Assembly: GCA_004283105.1 (NCBI GenBank)
Contig: SHLN01000013.1
Span: 1-19,612 of the forward strand
Reading direction: 5' to 3'
Length of the DNA: 19,612 nt
Source of the DNA: Acidimicrobiia bacterium
GTDB taxonomy: Bacteria; Actinomycetota; Acidimicrobiia; Spongiisociales; SHLN01
In this document: positions 7,651 through 14,602 of the stretch, piece by piece
Layout of the letters: every line of letters starts with the position of its first letter
How positions within the stretch are numbered: position 1 is the first letter of the stretch
The notes under the pieces: generated by a model
Told to the model about the DNA's origin: nothing
The model's database searches: none
What the model saw: the letters and a program-made list of their open reading frames with translations, nothing else
Position numbers and translations under genes: made by a program

Positions 7651-7800
7651 CCTCCCACTCCGCTTCGCTGCATGGGAGGGGAGAAGATGAGGTTCCACTC
7701 CGGTTCGCTCCACTGGTGCGGAGAAGAAGAGGTCCCACTCCGCTTCGCTCCGCGGGAGGGGATAAGGAGTCGGCTCCGCTTCGCTTTGAGGGAAGGGATT
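7651..7800. repeat. 40-bp tandem repeat, three full units and one partial
   Basis: Units of exactly 40 bases run at 7651-7690, 7691-7730 and 7731-7770, and a shortened copy runs to about 7800. The shared core is CCACTCCGCTTCGCT (unit 2 has one change; the last copy lacks the first few bases), followed by a GGGAGGGGA-like block and a purine-rich AGAAGA-like tail. Unit 1 can form a hairpin from CCTCCCA and TGGGAGG. The repeat lies between the stop of the LLM gene and the membrane-protein gene. It is not CRISPR: there are no unique spacers. It could be a REP-like or minisatellite element, or serve as a 3'-end structure for the LLM operon. Confidence 0.8.
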
Positions 7801-7825
7801 CTGGCCGGTGGCCGGTGAGCGCTTT

Positions 7826-8848
7826 CTACAGCAGCGGGGCGACCTCTTCGGCGAGTTGCTGCATAACCTCGGCTTGCTCGTCGAAGGTCATTGTGGGGAA
7901 GTAGGAGCGGGCGACGATGTCGAGGTCGACGTCGACCGCATCCTGGATCCCGGCCACCTGTTCGGCAATGTCGGCGCCGGTACCAAGCAGTGTTGCTTTG
8001 CGGAGCTGGTCCTCATCCTTGTCCGACAGCGGCGGCGGATGGGGGAGTTCTCCGCTCCGGTTGGCCGACGGTTCCATGTCGCCGTACTTCCAGCGCATGG
8101 CGTGGACATGGGTCCGGGCCCGCTCCCAGGCCGACTCGCGGTTGGCGCCGGGACACATGACCGTGTAGTAGATCCAACGAAAACCGGCAGGATCCCGATC
8201 GGCCTTCTCGAGCTCGTCGGTGGCCCACGCCACCTGTTCGGCCAATTTGGCAGGTGAGGCATTCGAGAAGAACCCCTGCGCCATGCGGGCTGCCCGTCGC
8301 ACCGCCGGCTCGGCGCCGCCGCCGATGACGATGGGGATGGGCGTCTCCGGTGTCGGGCGAACGCCGATCTCCGGGAAGGAGAACACGTCGCCGTGGTGGG
8401 TGAACGGCCTCCCGCTCCAGGCCCGGGGCAGGATGGTCAGGATCTCGTCCATGGCCCGGCCACGACGCTTCAGATCTGCTCCGAGCGCCTCGAACTCGAC
8501 CGGCATCCATCCAAGCCCGAGCCCGAGCGTGAAGCGCCCATCGCTGATCAACTGCACTGCGGCGGCGTCCTCGGCGAGCCGCAACGGATGGTGGAGCGGC
8601 GCCAGCACCACACCCGTCCCGATCTCGATGGTCGATGTGCGGGCAGCCATTGCCGCGCTCATCGGGAGAAGCGAAGCCATGTATCCGTCGTCGATGAAAT
8701 GATGCTCGGTGGTCCACACCGAGCGGTAGCCGAGCTGCTCGGCCAGGGCGGTCAGGTCGAGGGCTTCCCGGTAGAGGTCGGTCCAGGTGCGAGGGTCGCC
8801 CGGGCTTCGTTGTGCCGAGATGAGGCCGAACCCGAGCCCCGCGCTCAC
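7826..8848 (-). CDS. LLM-class (luciferase-like) flavin-dependent oxidoreductase
   Basis: TIM-barrel oxidoreductase of the bacterial luciferase-like superfamily, using FMN or F420; 340 residues. Recognisable blocks are LGFGLISAQRS at the start, SVWTTEHHFIDDGYMASLLPM (the conserved E-H-H region), TIEIGTGVVLAPLHHPLRLAEDAA, DGRFTLGLGLGWMPVEFEALG and PIPIVIGGGAEPAVRRAARMAQGFF. The GTG start at 8848 overlaps the sufU stop (GTGA), so it is coupled to sufU. An extension to 8899 would run into sufU and looks non-homologous. The substrate is unknown. Its place at the end of a suf operon is unusual, since sufT is the usual neighbour; whether it has any part in Fe-S assembly is not shown. Confidence 0.9.
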   Translation of the reverse strand: MSAGLGFGLISAQRSPGDPRTWTDLYREALDLTALAEQLGYRSVWTTEHHFIDDGYMASLLPMSAAMAARTSTIEIGTGVVLAPLHHPLRLAEDAAAVQLISDGRFTLGLGLGWMPVEFEALGADLKRRGRAMDEILTILPRAWSGRPFTHHGDVFSFPEIGVRPTPETPIPIVIGGGAEPAVRRAARMAQGFFSNASPAKLAEQVAWATDELEKADRDPAGFRWIYYTVMCPGANRESAWERARTHVHAMRWKYGDMEPSANRSGELPHPPPLSDKDEDQLRKATLLGTGADIAEQVAGIQDAVDVDLDIVARSYFPTMTFDEQAEVMQQLAEEVAPLL

Positions 8849-9294
8849 TCGGCCTCCTCCAGGGCTTGTTGAAGGGTGATCCAGGGGAGGTCGGCGCACT
8901 TGATACGCACCGGGAACTTCCGAACGCCCTGCAAGGCCTCGAGGTCCCCCAATGCTTCGCCCGGCCGATCCGGATTGACGATCTCCTCGTCCGAGTCCTC
9001 GATCGCCATCATCACCTTGAACTTCCGCACCAGTTCCTCCACCTCAGCGCGGCTCTTGCCGCTGACGGCTTCTGACATCATCGAGGCAGATGCCTGGCTG
9101 ATCGAGCATCCGACCCCGATGGCTCCGATGTCGCTGATGACGTCGCCGTCGAGTGCGATCTCGATCGTGACCTCATCTCCACACAGCGGGTTCTTGCCCT
9201 CCGCGGTTCCGCTCGGGTCTGCCAGATGGTCGTGGTGGCGGGGAGCCCGGTAGTGGTCGAGGATCACCTCGCGGTAGAGCTCGTTAAGCGACAC
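8845..9294 (-). CDS. sufU: SUF sulfur-transfer protein SufU
   Basis: SufU accepts sulfur from the SufS persulfide in Gram-positive-type SUF systems, using a zinc site. The 149-residue protein shows all three Cys regions and the Asp: NPLCGD (Cys38, Asp40), GCSISQASASMM (Cys63) and KCADLPW (Cys133). The insertion between the Cys63 and Cys133 regions, which distinguishes SufU from IscU, is present. The GTG start at 9294 gives VSLNELYREVILDHYRAP, a typical SufU N-terminus. It lies 11 bases inside the sufS reading frame, so the genes overlap and are coupled. The stop overlaps the LLM start. Confidence 0.95.
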   Translation of the reverse strand: MSLNELYREVILDHYRAPRHHDHLADPSGTAEGKNPLCGDEVTIEIALDGDVISDIGAIGVGCSISQASASMMSEAVSGKSRAEVEELVRKFKVMMAIEDSDEEIVNPDRPGEALGDLEALQGVRKFPVRIKCADLPWITLQQALEEAE

Positions 9295-10510
9295 CGAAGA
9301 TCTCCCGGGACTCCTGGAGCCCGTCGACGAGGGCATCGACGTCGGACGGCGTGTTGTACAGGTAGAACGATGCCCGGGCGGTCGCCGGCTGGTTGAGAGA
9401 CCGGGCAAGCGGACGAGCGCAATGATGTCCTGCCCGGATGGCAACCCCGCGCTGATCGAGAATCGTCGCCAGGTCGTGCGGGTGGATGTCGGCGAGGGTG
9501 AAGCTCACTGCCCCACCCCGGTTTGCGGTGTCGGGCGGGCCGTAGACGGTGAGGCCGTCGATGGCGGTGAGCGCGTCGAGGGCATAGGCCGTGATCTCGA
9601 CCTCGTGTTGGCGGACCACGTCCATGCCGATTGCTTGGAGGTAGTCGACGGCCGCGGCCAGCCCGATCGCTTCGGCGATGGGGGGAGTTCCGGCTTCGAA
9701 CTTATGCGGTACCGACGCCCAGGTCGAGGATTCCAATTGCACGTCGCTGATCATCTCGCCGCCACCTTCGGCCGGCTCCATCGCTTCGAGGAGCGAGGCC
9801 TTTCCGTAGAGGACGCCGATCCCGGTTGGTCCCAGCATCTTGTGGCCCGAGAAGGCGAGGAAGTCGGCGTCCATCGCTTTCACGTCAACGGCCATATGCG
9901 GGACCGCCTGGGCGGCGTCGACCACAACGAGGGCACCGACCTCATGGGCGGCGTCGGCAATCTGGCGGACCGGATTGATCGTGCCGAGAACGTTCGACAT
10001 GGCGGTGATGCCAACGACCTTGACCCGCTCGTCCAGCAAGTCGGCAAACGCATCGAGGTCGAGGGCGTAGTCGCCGGTGTGGGGAACGTAGACGAGCTCT
10101 GCTCCGGTGTGGCGGCTCACGAGCTGCCAGGGGACGATGTTGGCATGGTGTTCCATGAGGGTGAGCAGAATCCGGTCGCCCGGTTTGAGGTTGTAGAGGC
10201 CCCACCCGTATGCGATCTGGTTGAGGGCCGAGGTCGTGCCGCGGTTGAAGGCGATCTCGCCCACCGCAGCATTCACGAAGGCAGCGACCCCGGCGCGGGC
10301 GCCTTCGTACAGGTCGGTGGCGTCATTGGATAGCGTGTAGGCGCCCCGGTGGACGTTGGCGTTGGTAGTCCGATAGAAGTCGGCGACGGCATCGATGACG
10401 GCGGCCGGTTTTTGCGATGTTGCCGCAGAGTCGAGGTAGACGAGCGGGTGCCCATTCATCTTCTGATCCAGGATCGGAAAATCCGAACGGAGATGGGCCA
10501 GGTCGGTCAC
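9284..10510 (-). CDS. sufS: Cysteine desulfurase SufS
   Basis: PLP enzyme that takes sulfur from cysteine as an enzyme-bound persulfide for Fe-S assembly; 408 residues, the standard group II (SufS/CsdA) length. Visible features are YLDSAATSQKP (25-34), the His pair after LME at 121-122, VVDAAQAVPH (197-205), Schiff-base Lys224 in FSGHKMLGPTG, and catalytic Cys364 in RAGHHCARPL, the group II active-site loop. The GTG at 10510 is chosen because it gives VTDLAHLRSDFPILDQ, 7 bases after the sufC stop; the longer open frame only shadows sufC. It sits in sufC-sufS-sufU order, and sufU begins inside its 3' end. Confidence 0.96.
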   Translation of the reverse strand: MTDLAHLRSDFPILDQKMNGHPLVYLDSAATSQKPAAVIDAVADFYRTTNANVHRGAYTLSNDATDLYEGARAGVAAFVNAAVGEIAFNRGTTSALNQIAYGWGLYNLKPGDRILLTLMEHHANIVPWQLVSRHTGAELVYVPHTGDYALDLDAFADLLDERVKVVGITAMSNVLGTINPVRQIADAAHEVGALVVVDAAQAVPHMAVDVKAMDADFLAFSGHKMLGPTGIGVLYGKASLLEAMEPAEGGGEMISDVQLESSTWASVPHKFEAGTPPIAEAIGLAAAVDYLQAIGMDVVRQHEVEITAYALDALTAIDGLTVYGPPDTANRGGAVSFTLADIHPHDLATILDQRGVAIRAGHHCARPLARSLNQPATARASFYLYNTPSDVDALVDGLQESREIFGVA

Positions 10511-10517
10511 CGGGTGC

Positions 10518-11294
10518 TCAAGCTCCAACTGCGGCTCGGTAGGCGTCGTAGCCCTCGCCCTCCACCCGGGCGGCCAGTTCGGGCCCTCCGGTCTCAACGA
10601 TCTTGCCGTCGAGCAGGATGTGCACAACGTCGGGAGTGATGTATTCGAGGAGCCGCTGGTAGTGGGTGATGACGAGGAAGGAGCGGTCGGGACTGCGGAG
10701 CCGATTGACCCCGTCGGCGACGACCCGCAACGCGTCGATATCAAGACCAGAGTCCGTCTCATCCATGATGGCCAAATCGGGCTCGAGCACGGCCATCTGG
10801 AGGACCTCATTGCGCTTGCGCTCTCCGCCGGAGAACCCCTCGTTGAGGTACCGGTCGGCGAAGCTCGGGTCCATTCCGAGGTCGCGCATCGTGTCGGCCA
10901 CTTTGAGGCGCAGTTCGAGGACGGTGAGCTCGACACCCGTTCGATTGGAGAGCGCCTGGCGGAGGAAGTTCACAATGGTGACACCGGGGATCTCCTCGGG
11001 ATACTGGAAGGCGAGGAACATGCCTGATTTGCCGCGCTCGGTGGGGGTGACCTCGGCGATCTGCTCGTCTGTCCAATCGTCGCCCTCGACGAGTTCTTTG
11101 TCCTTGAACAGGATGCTTCCGTCGGTGATCTCATAGGCGGGATTGCCCATGAGCACGCTGGCGAGCGTCGATTTGCCCGAGCCGTTGGGGCCCATGACGG
11201 CATGGATGGCGCCCCGCTCCACCTGGAGATCGATCCCGTTCAAAATCGGGGTGCCTTCGACGGCGACGTGCAAGTTCGATACTTTGAGAATCAT
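10518..11294 (-). CDS. sufC: SufC-family ATPase, second copy (with sufS-sufU)
   Basis: This 258-residue protein is the more canonical SufC. It has Walker A GPNGSGKST (35-43), the segment MGNPAYEITDGSILFKDKEL, Q-loop in LAFQYPEEIPGVT, signature FSGGERKRNE, Walker B with LDETDSGLDIDAL (here MDETDSGLDIDAL) and the switch His in LVITHYQRLLEYI. It powers the SufBCD scaffold. It is the first gene of the minus-strand operon with sufS, sufU and the LLM gene. The ATG at 11294 has TAAGCT 7 bases upstream and no Shine-Dalgarno, consistent with a leaderless start. A diverged SufC lies at 1531-2301 next to sufD; no SufB or SufD accompanies this copy in the window. Confidence 0.94.
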   Translation of the reverse strand: MILKVSNLHVAVEGTPILNGIDLQVERGAIHAVMGPNGSGKSTLASVLMGNPAYEITDGSILFKDKELVEGDDWTDEQIAEVTPTERGKSGMFLAFQYPEEIPGVTIVNFLRQALSNRTGVELTVLELRLKVADTMRDLGMDPSFADRYLNEGFSGGERKRNEVLQMAVLEPDLAIMDETDSGLDIDALRVVADGVNRLRSPDRSFLVITHYQRLLEYITPDVVHILLDGKIVETGGPELAARVEGEGYDAYRAAVGA

Positions 11295-11301
11295 CCGGGA
11301 G

Positions 11302-11307
11302 AGCTTA
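11302..11307 (-). promoter_or_regulatory. -10 box TAAGCT of the sufC-sufS-sufU operon
   Basis: Read on the minus strand, TAAGCT (TANNNT) ends 7 bases before the ATG at 11294. It lies in the 49-base gap after the lipoprotein gene, so the suf block is probably transcribed independently of it. No clear -35 hexamer or SufR/IscR-like operator was recognised. Confidence 0.5.
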
Positions 11308-11343
11308 GGGGGCCGGGGCCCGGTATCCCCAGGAGTTTTCCCG

Positions 11344-12144
11344 CTAGAAGGAGCAGTCCGGAGCTCCCGGCGGGAGCACCTGGAGCCCCTTGACGGCGTC
11401 GTCGGTTGCCAGGCGCCGGCCGAGCAGGGTCAACGAGACGGGATTCTCCGATTTCGCCCGCAACGACACGGCCATGTCCTGCACGGTCACGAGGGAGGCC
11501 AGATCGGACAACCCACCGAATCGGGCCAGGTATTCGGCGTGGGCCTCGTCCCGGCCCACCACCGTGACGTCGGAGACGTCCTCGGTCTCGGCCAGCTCAT
11601 TTCTGAGTCTCGTCAGTTCGCGATCGTCGGCCACGAACACGACGATGTTCCACCCGGAAAACGGGTTGCAGGTGGGCGTTACCGAGGTGGTGACGTCGCT
11701 CACGTCGGAGAGCGCCCGGAGCTGGGAGGCGACCTCGGCCAGATAGGAGGGATGGGAGAGGTCGATGCGGAGGGAGGAGGGGAGGTCGGCCGGGTCGACA
11801 TCGGCCACGAGATCGGGACGGCCGGCGTACAGGGCGGCGAACTCGGCGAGGGCATCCTCGCCCGAAACAAGCGCAACGGTGCCGACGCCGGTCCAGCCGG
11901 CGACCGCTTCGGTCAGCGTTCCGGCCGCCGCATCCTGGTTGAGCCAGGCGATGACGTCGGGGCCCGGTTCGACCGGAACGGTGGTAGAGGTGGTGGGCGC
12001 GATGGAGGTGGTGACGGGCGGCAGCGTGCTCGTGGTTGTGACCGGCGGCAGGGAGGCGGTATCGGTTCTGGTTGGAGCGGCGCAGGCGGCCACCACGAGG
12101 ACGAGGGCTGCCGGAATGAGAGCGCGGTGAACCAGGTAGCTCAT
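11344..12144 (-). CDS. Lipoprotein with two tandem FtsX extracellular-like domains
   Basis: The 266-residue product starts with a lipoprotein signal peptide; the lipobox is VVAAC with lipidated Cys21. A Thr/Pro linker follows (about 30-60). Residues about 63-152 resemble the extracellular domain of the cell-division permease FtsX: VSGEDALAEFAALYAGRPDL, then a conserved LPSSLRIDL and a closing strand SDVSDVTTS. A second, weaker copy spans about 166-256, with DVSDVTVVGRDEAHAEYLARF and VQDMAVSLRAKS. The four permease helices of true FtsX are missing. In FtsEX this domain binds periplasmic or wall-hydrolase partners, so a role at the cell surface is plausible but inferred. The ATG at 12144 gives a compact signal peptide; GTG at 12174 would add 10 residues. 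The C-terminal Cys264 may pair with Cys159. No FtsE or hydrolase gene is adjacent. Confidence 0.75.
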   Translation of the reverse strand: MSYLVHRALIPAALVLVVAACAAPTRTDTASLPPVTTTSTLPPVTTSIAPTTSTTVPVEPGPDVIAWLNQDAAAGTLTEAVAGWTGVGTVALVSGEDALAEFAALYAGRPDLVADVDPADLPSSLRIDLSHPSYLAEVASQLRALSDVSDVTTSVTPTCNPFSGWNIVVFVADDRELTRLRNELAETEDVSDVTVVGRDEAHAEYLARFGGLSDLASLVTVQDMAVSLRAKSENPVSLTLLGRRLATDDAVKGLQVLPPGAPDCSF

Positions 12145-12197
12145 GCCATGGATATCGGTATTGAGGAGCGGCACCTGAACCGGCCCCGTCCGCCTTC

Positions 12198-12203
12198 TAT
12201 GAT
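12198..12203 (+). promoter_or_regulatory. -10 box TATGAT of a leaderless promoter
   Basis: TATGAT is a near-perfect -10 hexamer ending 6 bases before the ATG at 12210, with no Shine-Dalgarno in between. It lies in the short divergent gap with the lipoprotein gene. Confidence 0.6.
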
Positions 12204-12209
12204 CCGCCC

Positions 12210-13307
12210 ATGGATTTCACGTACTCAGAAGAGCAAGAGATGCTGCGGGAGGGGGCCCGTCGCTTCCTGGCAGACAAGTCCCCCCTCGATCGAGTGCGGG
12301 AGATTGTCGAAACCACAGACGGCTACGACGCCGAGTTGTGGGGGGCCATCGGGGAGCAGGGATGGACCGCCATGCATATCCCCGAGCACTACGGGGGCGC
12401 CGGGTTCTCGTACGCGGAGACGGCCATCCTTCTGCATGAGATGGGAAGGGTGCTGGCGCCCGTCCCGTTCCTGTCGTCCCTCCTGGCGGCTGAGGCGATC
12501 CTGGCCGGAGGGGACGATGCCCAGAAGGCCGAGTGGCTCCCGAAGCTGGCATCGGGCGAGATCATCGGCACGGTGGCCGTGGCCGAACCCGCCGGTGACT
12601 GGGACGAGGCCTCGGTCGCAGTCGCGGCGAGCCGGGACGGCGACGGGTTCTCTCTGACCGGTACCAAGTCATTTGTAACGGCGGGCCATGTGGCCGATCT
12701 GCTGGTGGTGGCCGCCCGCCTGGAGGGGGAGGTAGCGCTCTTCCTGGTGGGAGGCGATGCAGTCTCCGCCACCAAGCTGGTCACGCTCGACACCACTCGC
12801 AGCCAGGCAACGGTCGAGCTGGCCGGGGCGGCGGCGGTCCGGTTGGGCGCGGCCGGCTGGGATGTGGTGGAGCGGGTCTACCGGGTCGCCGGCACAGCTC
12901 TCTCCTCCGAACAGGTGGGTGGCCTGGAGCGGACGCTCGAGATGGCGGTCGAGTATGCCAAGGACCGCAAGCAATTCGGCCGGGCAATCGGGTCCTTCCA
13001 AGCCATCAAGCATCTCTGTGCCGACATGCTCGTGTCCCTTGAATCGGCCCGTTCGGCATCCGGCTACGCCGTCTGGGCGTTGGCGACGGGCTCGGAGGAG
13101 CTGGCGGTGGCGGCGCCCCTTGCCAAGGCCTACTGCTCGGAGGCGTACTTCAAGAGTGCCGGCGACAACATCCAGATTCACGGCGGCATCGGCTTCACGT
13201 GGGAGCACGACGCCCACCTCTACTTCAAGCGAGCGAAGAGCACCGAGCTTCTATTCGGATCGCCGCAGCGACAGCGGCGGGAGCTGGCCGACCGGGTTGG
13301 TATCTGA
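12210..13307 (+). CDS. Acyl-CoA dehydrogenase
   Basis: FAD-dependent acyl-CoA dehydrogenase of 365 residues. Visible features are the N-terminal helical domain starting MDFTYSEEQEMLREGARRFL, the middle beta-domain flavin segment VAVAEPAGD, the strand GTKSFVTAGHVADLLVVA, the C-terminal domain motif DRKQFGRAIGSFQAIKH (Arg253) and the closing IQIHGGIGFTWEHDAHLYFKRAK. Glu332 in TWEHD is in the position used as catalytic base by one large subclass. The usual Trp-Ser of the FAD loop is not seen; the middle domain is short. Such short, divergent ACADs are common in actinobacteria and often act on steroid or unusual acyl-CoA substrates, sometimes as heteromers. The substrate is unknown, and no thiolase or CoA ligase lies nearby. 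It ends 3 bases from the convergent redoxin gene. Confidence 0.92.
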   Translation: MDFTYSEEQEMLREGARRFLADKSPLDRVREIVETTDGYDAELWGAIGEQGWTAMHIPEHYGGAGFSYAETAILLHEMGRVLAPVPFLSSLLAAEAILAGGDDAQKAEWLPKLASGEIIGTVAVAEPAGDWDEASVAVAASRDGDGFSLTGTKSFVTAGHVADLLVVAARLEGEVALFLVGGDAVSATKLVTLDTTRSQATVELAGAAAVRLGAAGWDVVERVYRVAGTALSSEQVGGLERTLEMAVEYAKDRKQFGRAIGSFQAIKHLCADMLVSLESARSASGYAVWALATGSEELAVAAPLAKAYCSEAYFKSAGDNIQIHGGIGFTWEHDAHLYFKRAKSTELLFGSPQRQRRELADRVGI

Positions 13308-13310
13308 CCC

Positions 13311-13943
13311 TTACAGGACCGACAGAATGGTGGTCCAGTCGGTGAGGTTGACCTGTCCTGCGCCGGTGGCGCGGGCGAGAAGGGTTCCGTCCGGTCCCAC
13401 CATGGCCCAGAACGGGAATCCACCGGCCCCGTACGCGAGATAGGCCTCGGCGGCGGCGGAATCGAGAATCACCGGGGCCGGGAAGCCCTCCCGTTCGAGC
13501 CACTCGGAGGGCGGGAAGTTGACGGCGAGCCGGTCAATCGAGGTCGCCACGGCGATGAGCTCGACGTTGTCGGGCAGCTCGTTGTTCTCCAACCAGTCGG
13601 TTAGCTCGGGCACCTCCGCCTGGCAGAACTGGCACCAATGGGCCAGGAACACGATCATCTTGGCTTTTCCGTTGTTCTCGATACTGACGGGGGTCCCGTC
13701 GAAGTCGGCTCCGACGACCTCCGGGACGAGGCTCCCGACGGCGGGGTCGTTCTCGCTCGACTGGAACGGCGGGAGCGATTCGCCCGTCACAACCGGGGCG
13801 CCCTGCAGGTCGGGATGATCGGCTCCGGCGCTCGAGCTATTGCCGCCGACGACGACGGCGACGAGTCCGATGACTACGACGGCCCCGCCGAGCCAGATGA
13901 GGAGGGTCTTTGCGTTGGATGAGCTGCTGGAACGTGATGTCAT
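13311..13943 (-). CDS. Membrane-anchored TlpA-like thioredoxin
   Basis: The 210-residue product has an uncleaved-looking N-terminal membrane helix at about residues 12-33 (TLLIWLGGAVVVIGLVAVVV), so the rest should face outside. The thioredoxin domain begins near residue 65. It carries AHWCQFCQAEV with redox Cys104 and Cys107, and the cis-Pro loop GGFPFWAMVGPDG. It belongs to the TlpA/ResA type of extracytoplasmic thiol oxidoreductases. It is the last gene of the dsbB-like operon; its ATG overlaps the stop of the lipoprotein gene (ATGA). It is clearly a paralogue of that gene: the leader block (GESLPPF, DPAVGSLVPEVVGADFDGTPVSI) and FPPSEWL are shared. No substrate can be named. Confidence 0.9.
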   Translation of the reverse strand: MTSRSSSSSNAKTLLIWLGGAVVVIGLVAVVVGGNSSSAGADHPDLQGAPVVTGESLPPFQSSENDPAVGSLVPEVVGADFDGTPVSIENNGKAKMIVFLAHWCQFCQAEVPELTDWLENNELPDNVELIAVATSIDRLAVNFPPSEWLEREGFPAPVILDSAAAEAYLAYGAGGFPFWAMVGPDGTLLARATGAGQVNLTDWTTILSVL

Positions 13944-14602
13944 GGTGAGAGTCCGGCCAGGTTGGCAAAGAGGCCTTCAACAATTTCGAGGGGCAGGCTA
14001 CCGGCAGTTCTGGCCAATACGACCCCATTGGGATCGAGAATTGTCCAAAACGGGACCGAACGGAACCCATAGGCATTCGCGACGGTGCTGTCGACGGTGT
14101 CGATGAGCACCGTGGTCGGCCACGCTTCGGGCGTGAGCCACTCGGAGGGCGGGTAATTCGGCCTGGTCTCATCGACGAAGGTCGACACGAGGAGCACCTC
14201 GACGTTGTCGGGCAGCGGGGTTGCGGTCAAGTAGGGACCCAATTCGTCCACCTCCTCCTGGCAGTACGGGCACCAGTGGGCGAGAGAGATGACCACGGTG
14301 AACTTATCGGACGGCTCAATCGTCACCGGCGATCCGTCGAAGCTCACCCCGGACACCGTCGGCGCGACGAGGCCGACGGCCGGGTCCGGGTTGTCGCCGA
14401 ATTGCGGGAGGGAGTCGCCGGTGATTGTGACTTCGTCTGCTACCTCGCTGAGAGTCGGAATGGTGGTCGTGGTCGGAGCAACCGTCGTGCTCGTCGTCGT
14501 TGTGGCGAGCGGGGCGTTGTCATCCGGCTGGGTGGCAGCATCCGTGCTGCCGCAGGCGGCGGCGACAACGGCCAGGGCGACGATGGCTATTGAGCGTTTC
14601 AT
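13940..14602 (-). CDS. TlpA-like thioredoxin lipoprotein
   Basis: The 220-residue product starts with a lipoprotein signal peptide (MKRSIAIVALAVVAAAC, lipidated Cys17). A Thr-rich linker (about 32-50) leads to a thioredoxin domain with AHWCPYCQEEV (Cys111, Cys114) and the cis-Pro loop RSVPFWTILDPNG. CPYC resembles glutaredoxin or DsbA-like active sites (DsbA has CPHC), which may mean a more oxidising protein than its CQFC paralogue downstream. The start at 14602 overlaps the stop of the DsbB-like gene (ATGA). With that membrane protein as reoxidant, an envelope disulfide-forming role is plausible but inferred. A longer open frame upstream is only a shadow of the dsbB-like gene. Confidence 0.9.
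   Translation of the reverse strand: MKRSIAIVALAVVAAACGSTDAATQPDDNAPLATTTTSTTVAPTTTTIPTLSEVADEVTITGDSLPQFGDNPDPAVGLVAPTVSGVSFDGSPVTIEPSDKFTVVISLAHWCPYCQEEVDELGPYLTATPLPDNVEVLLVSTFVDETRPNYPPSEWLTPEAWPTTVLIDTVDSTVANAYGFRSVPFWTILDPNGVVLARTAGSLPLEIVEGLFANLAGLSP

Noticed and set aside
7651..7800. CRISPR-like array
   Set aside because: Units are contiguous and diverged throughout, with no constant repeat alternating with unique spacers, and no cas gene is present.
10511..10936. Upstream extension of the sufS frame
   Set aside because: It overlaps sufC in another frame and is Ser/Arg/Thr-rich without SufS similarity; the GTG at 10510 gives the normal SufS N-terminus.
11143..12657. 504-codon plus-strand frame across the lipoprotein gene and into the dehydrogenase
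   Set aside because: It is antisense to a lipoprotein with a clear signal peptide and out of frame with the acyl-CoA dehydrogenase; its composition is typical of a GC-rich shadow.
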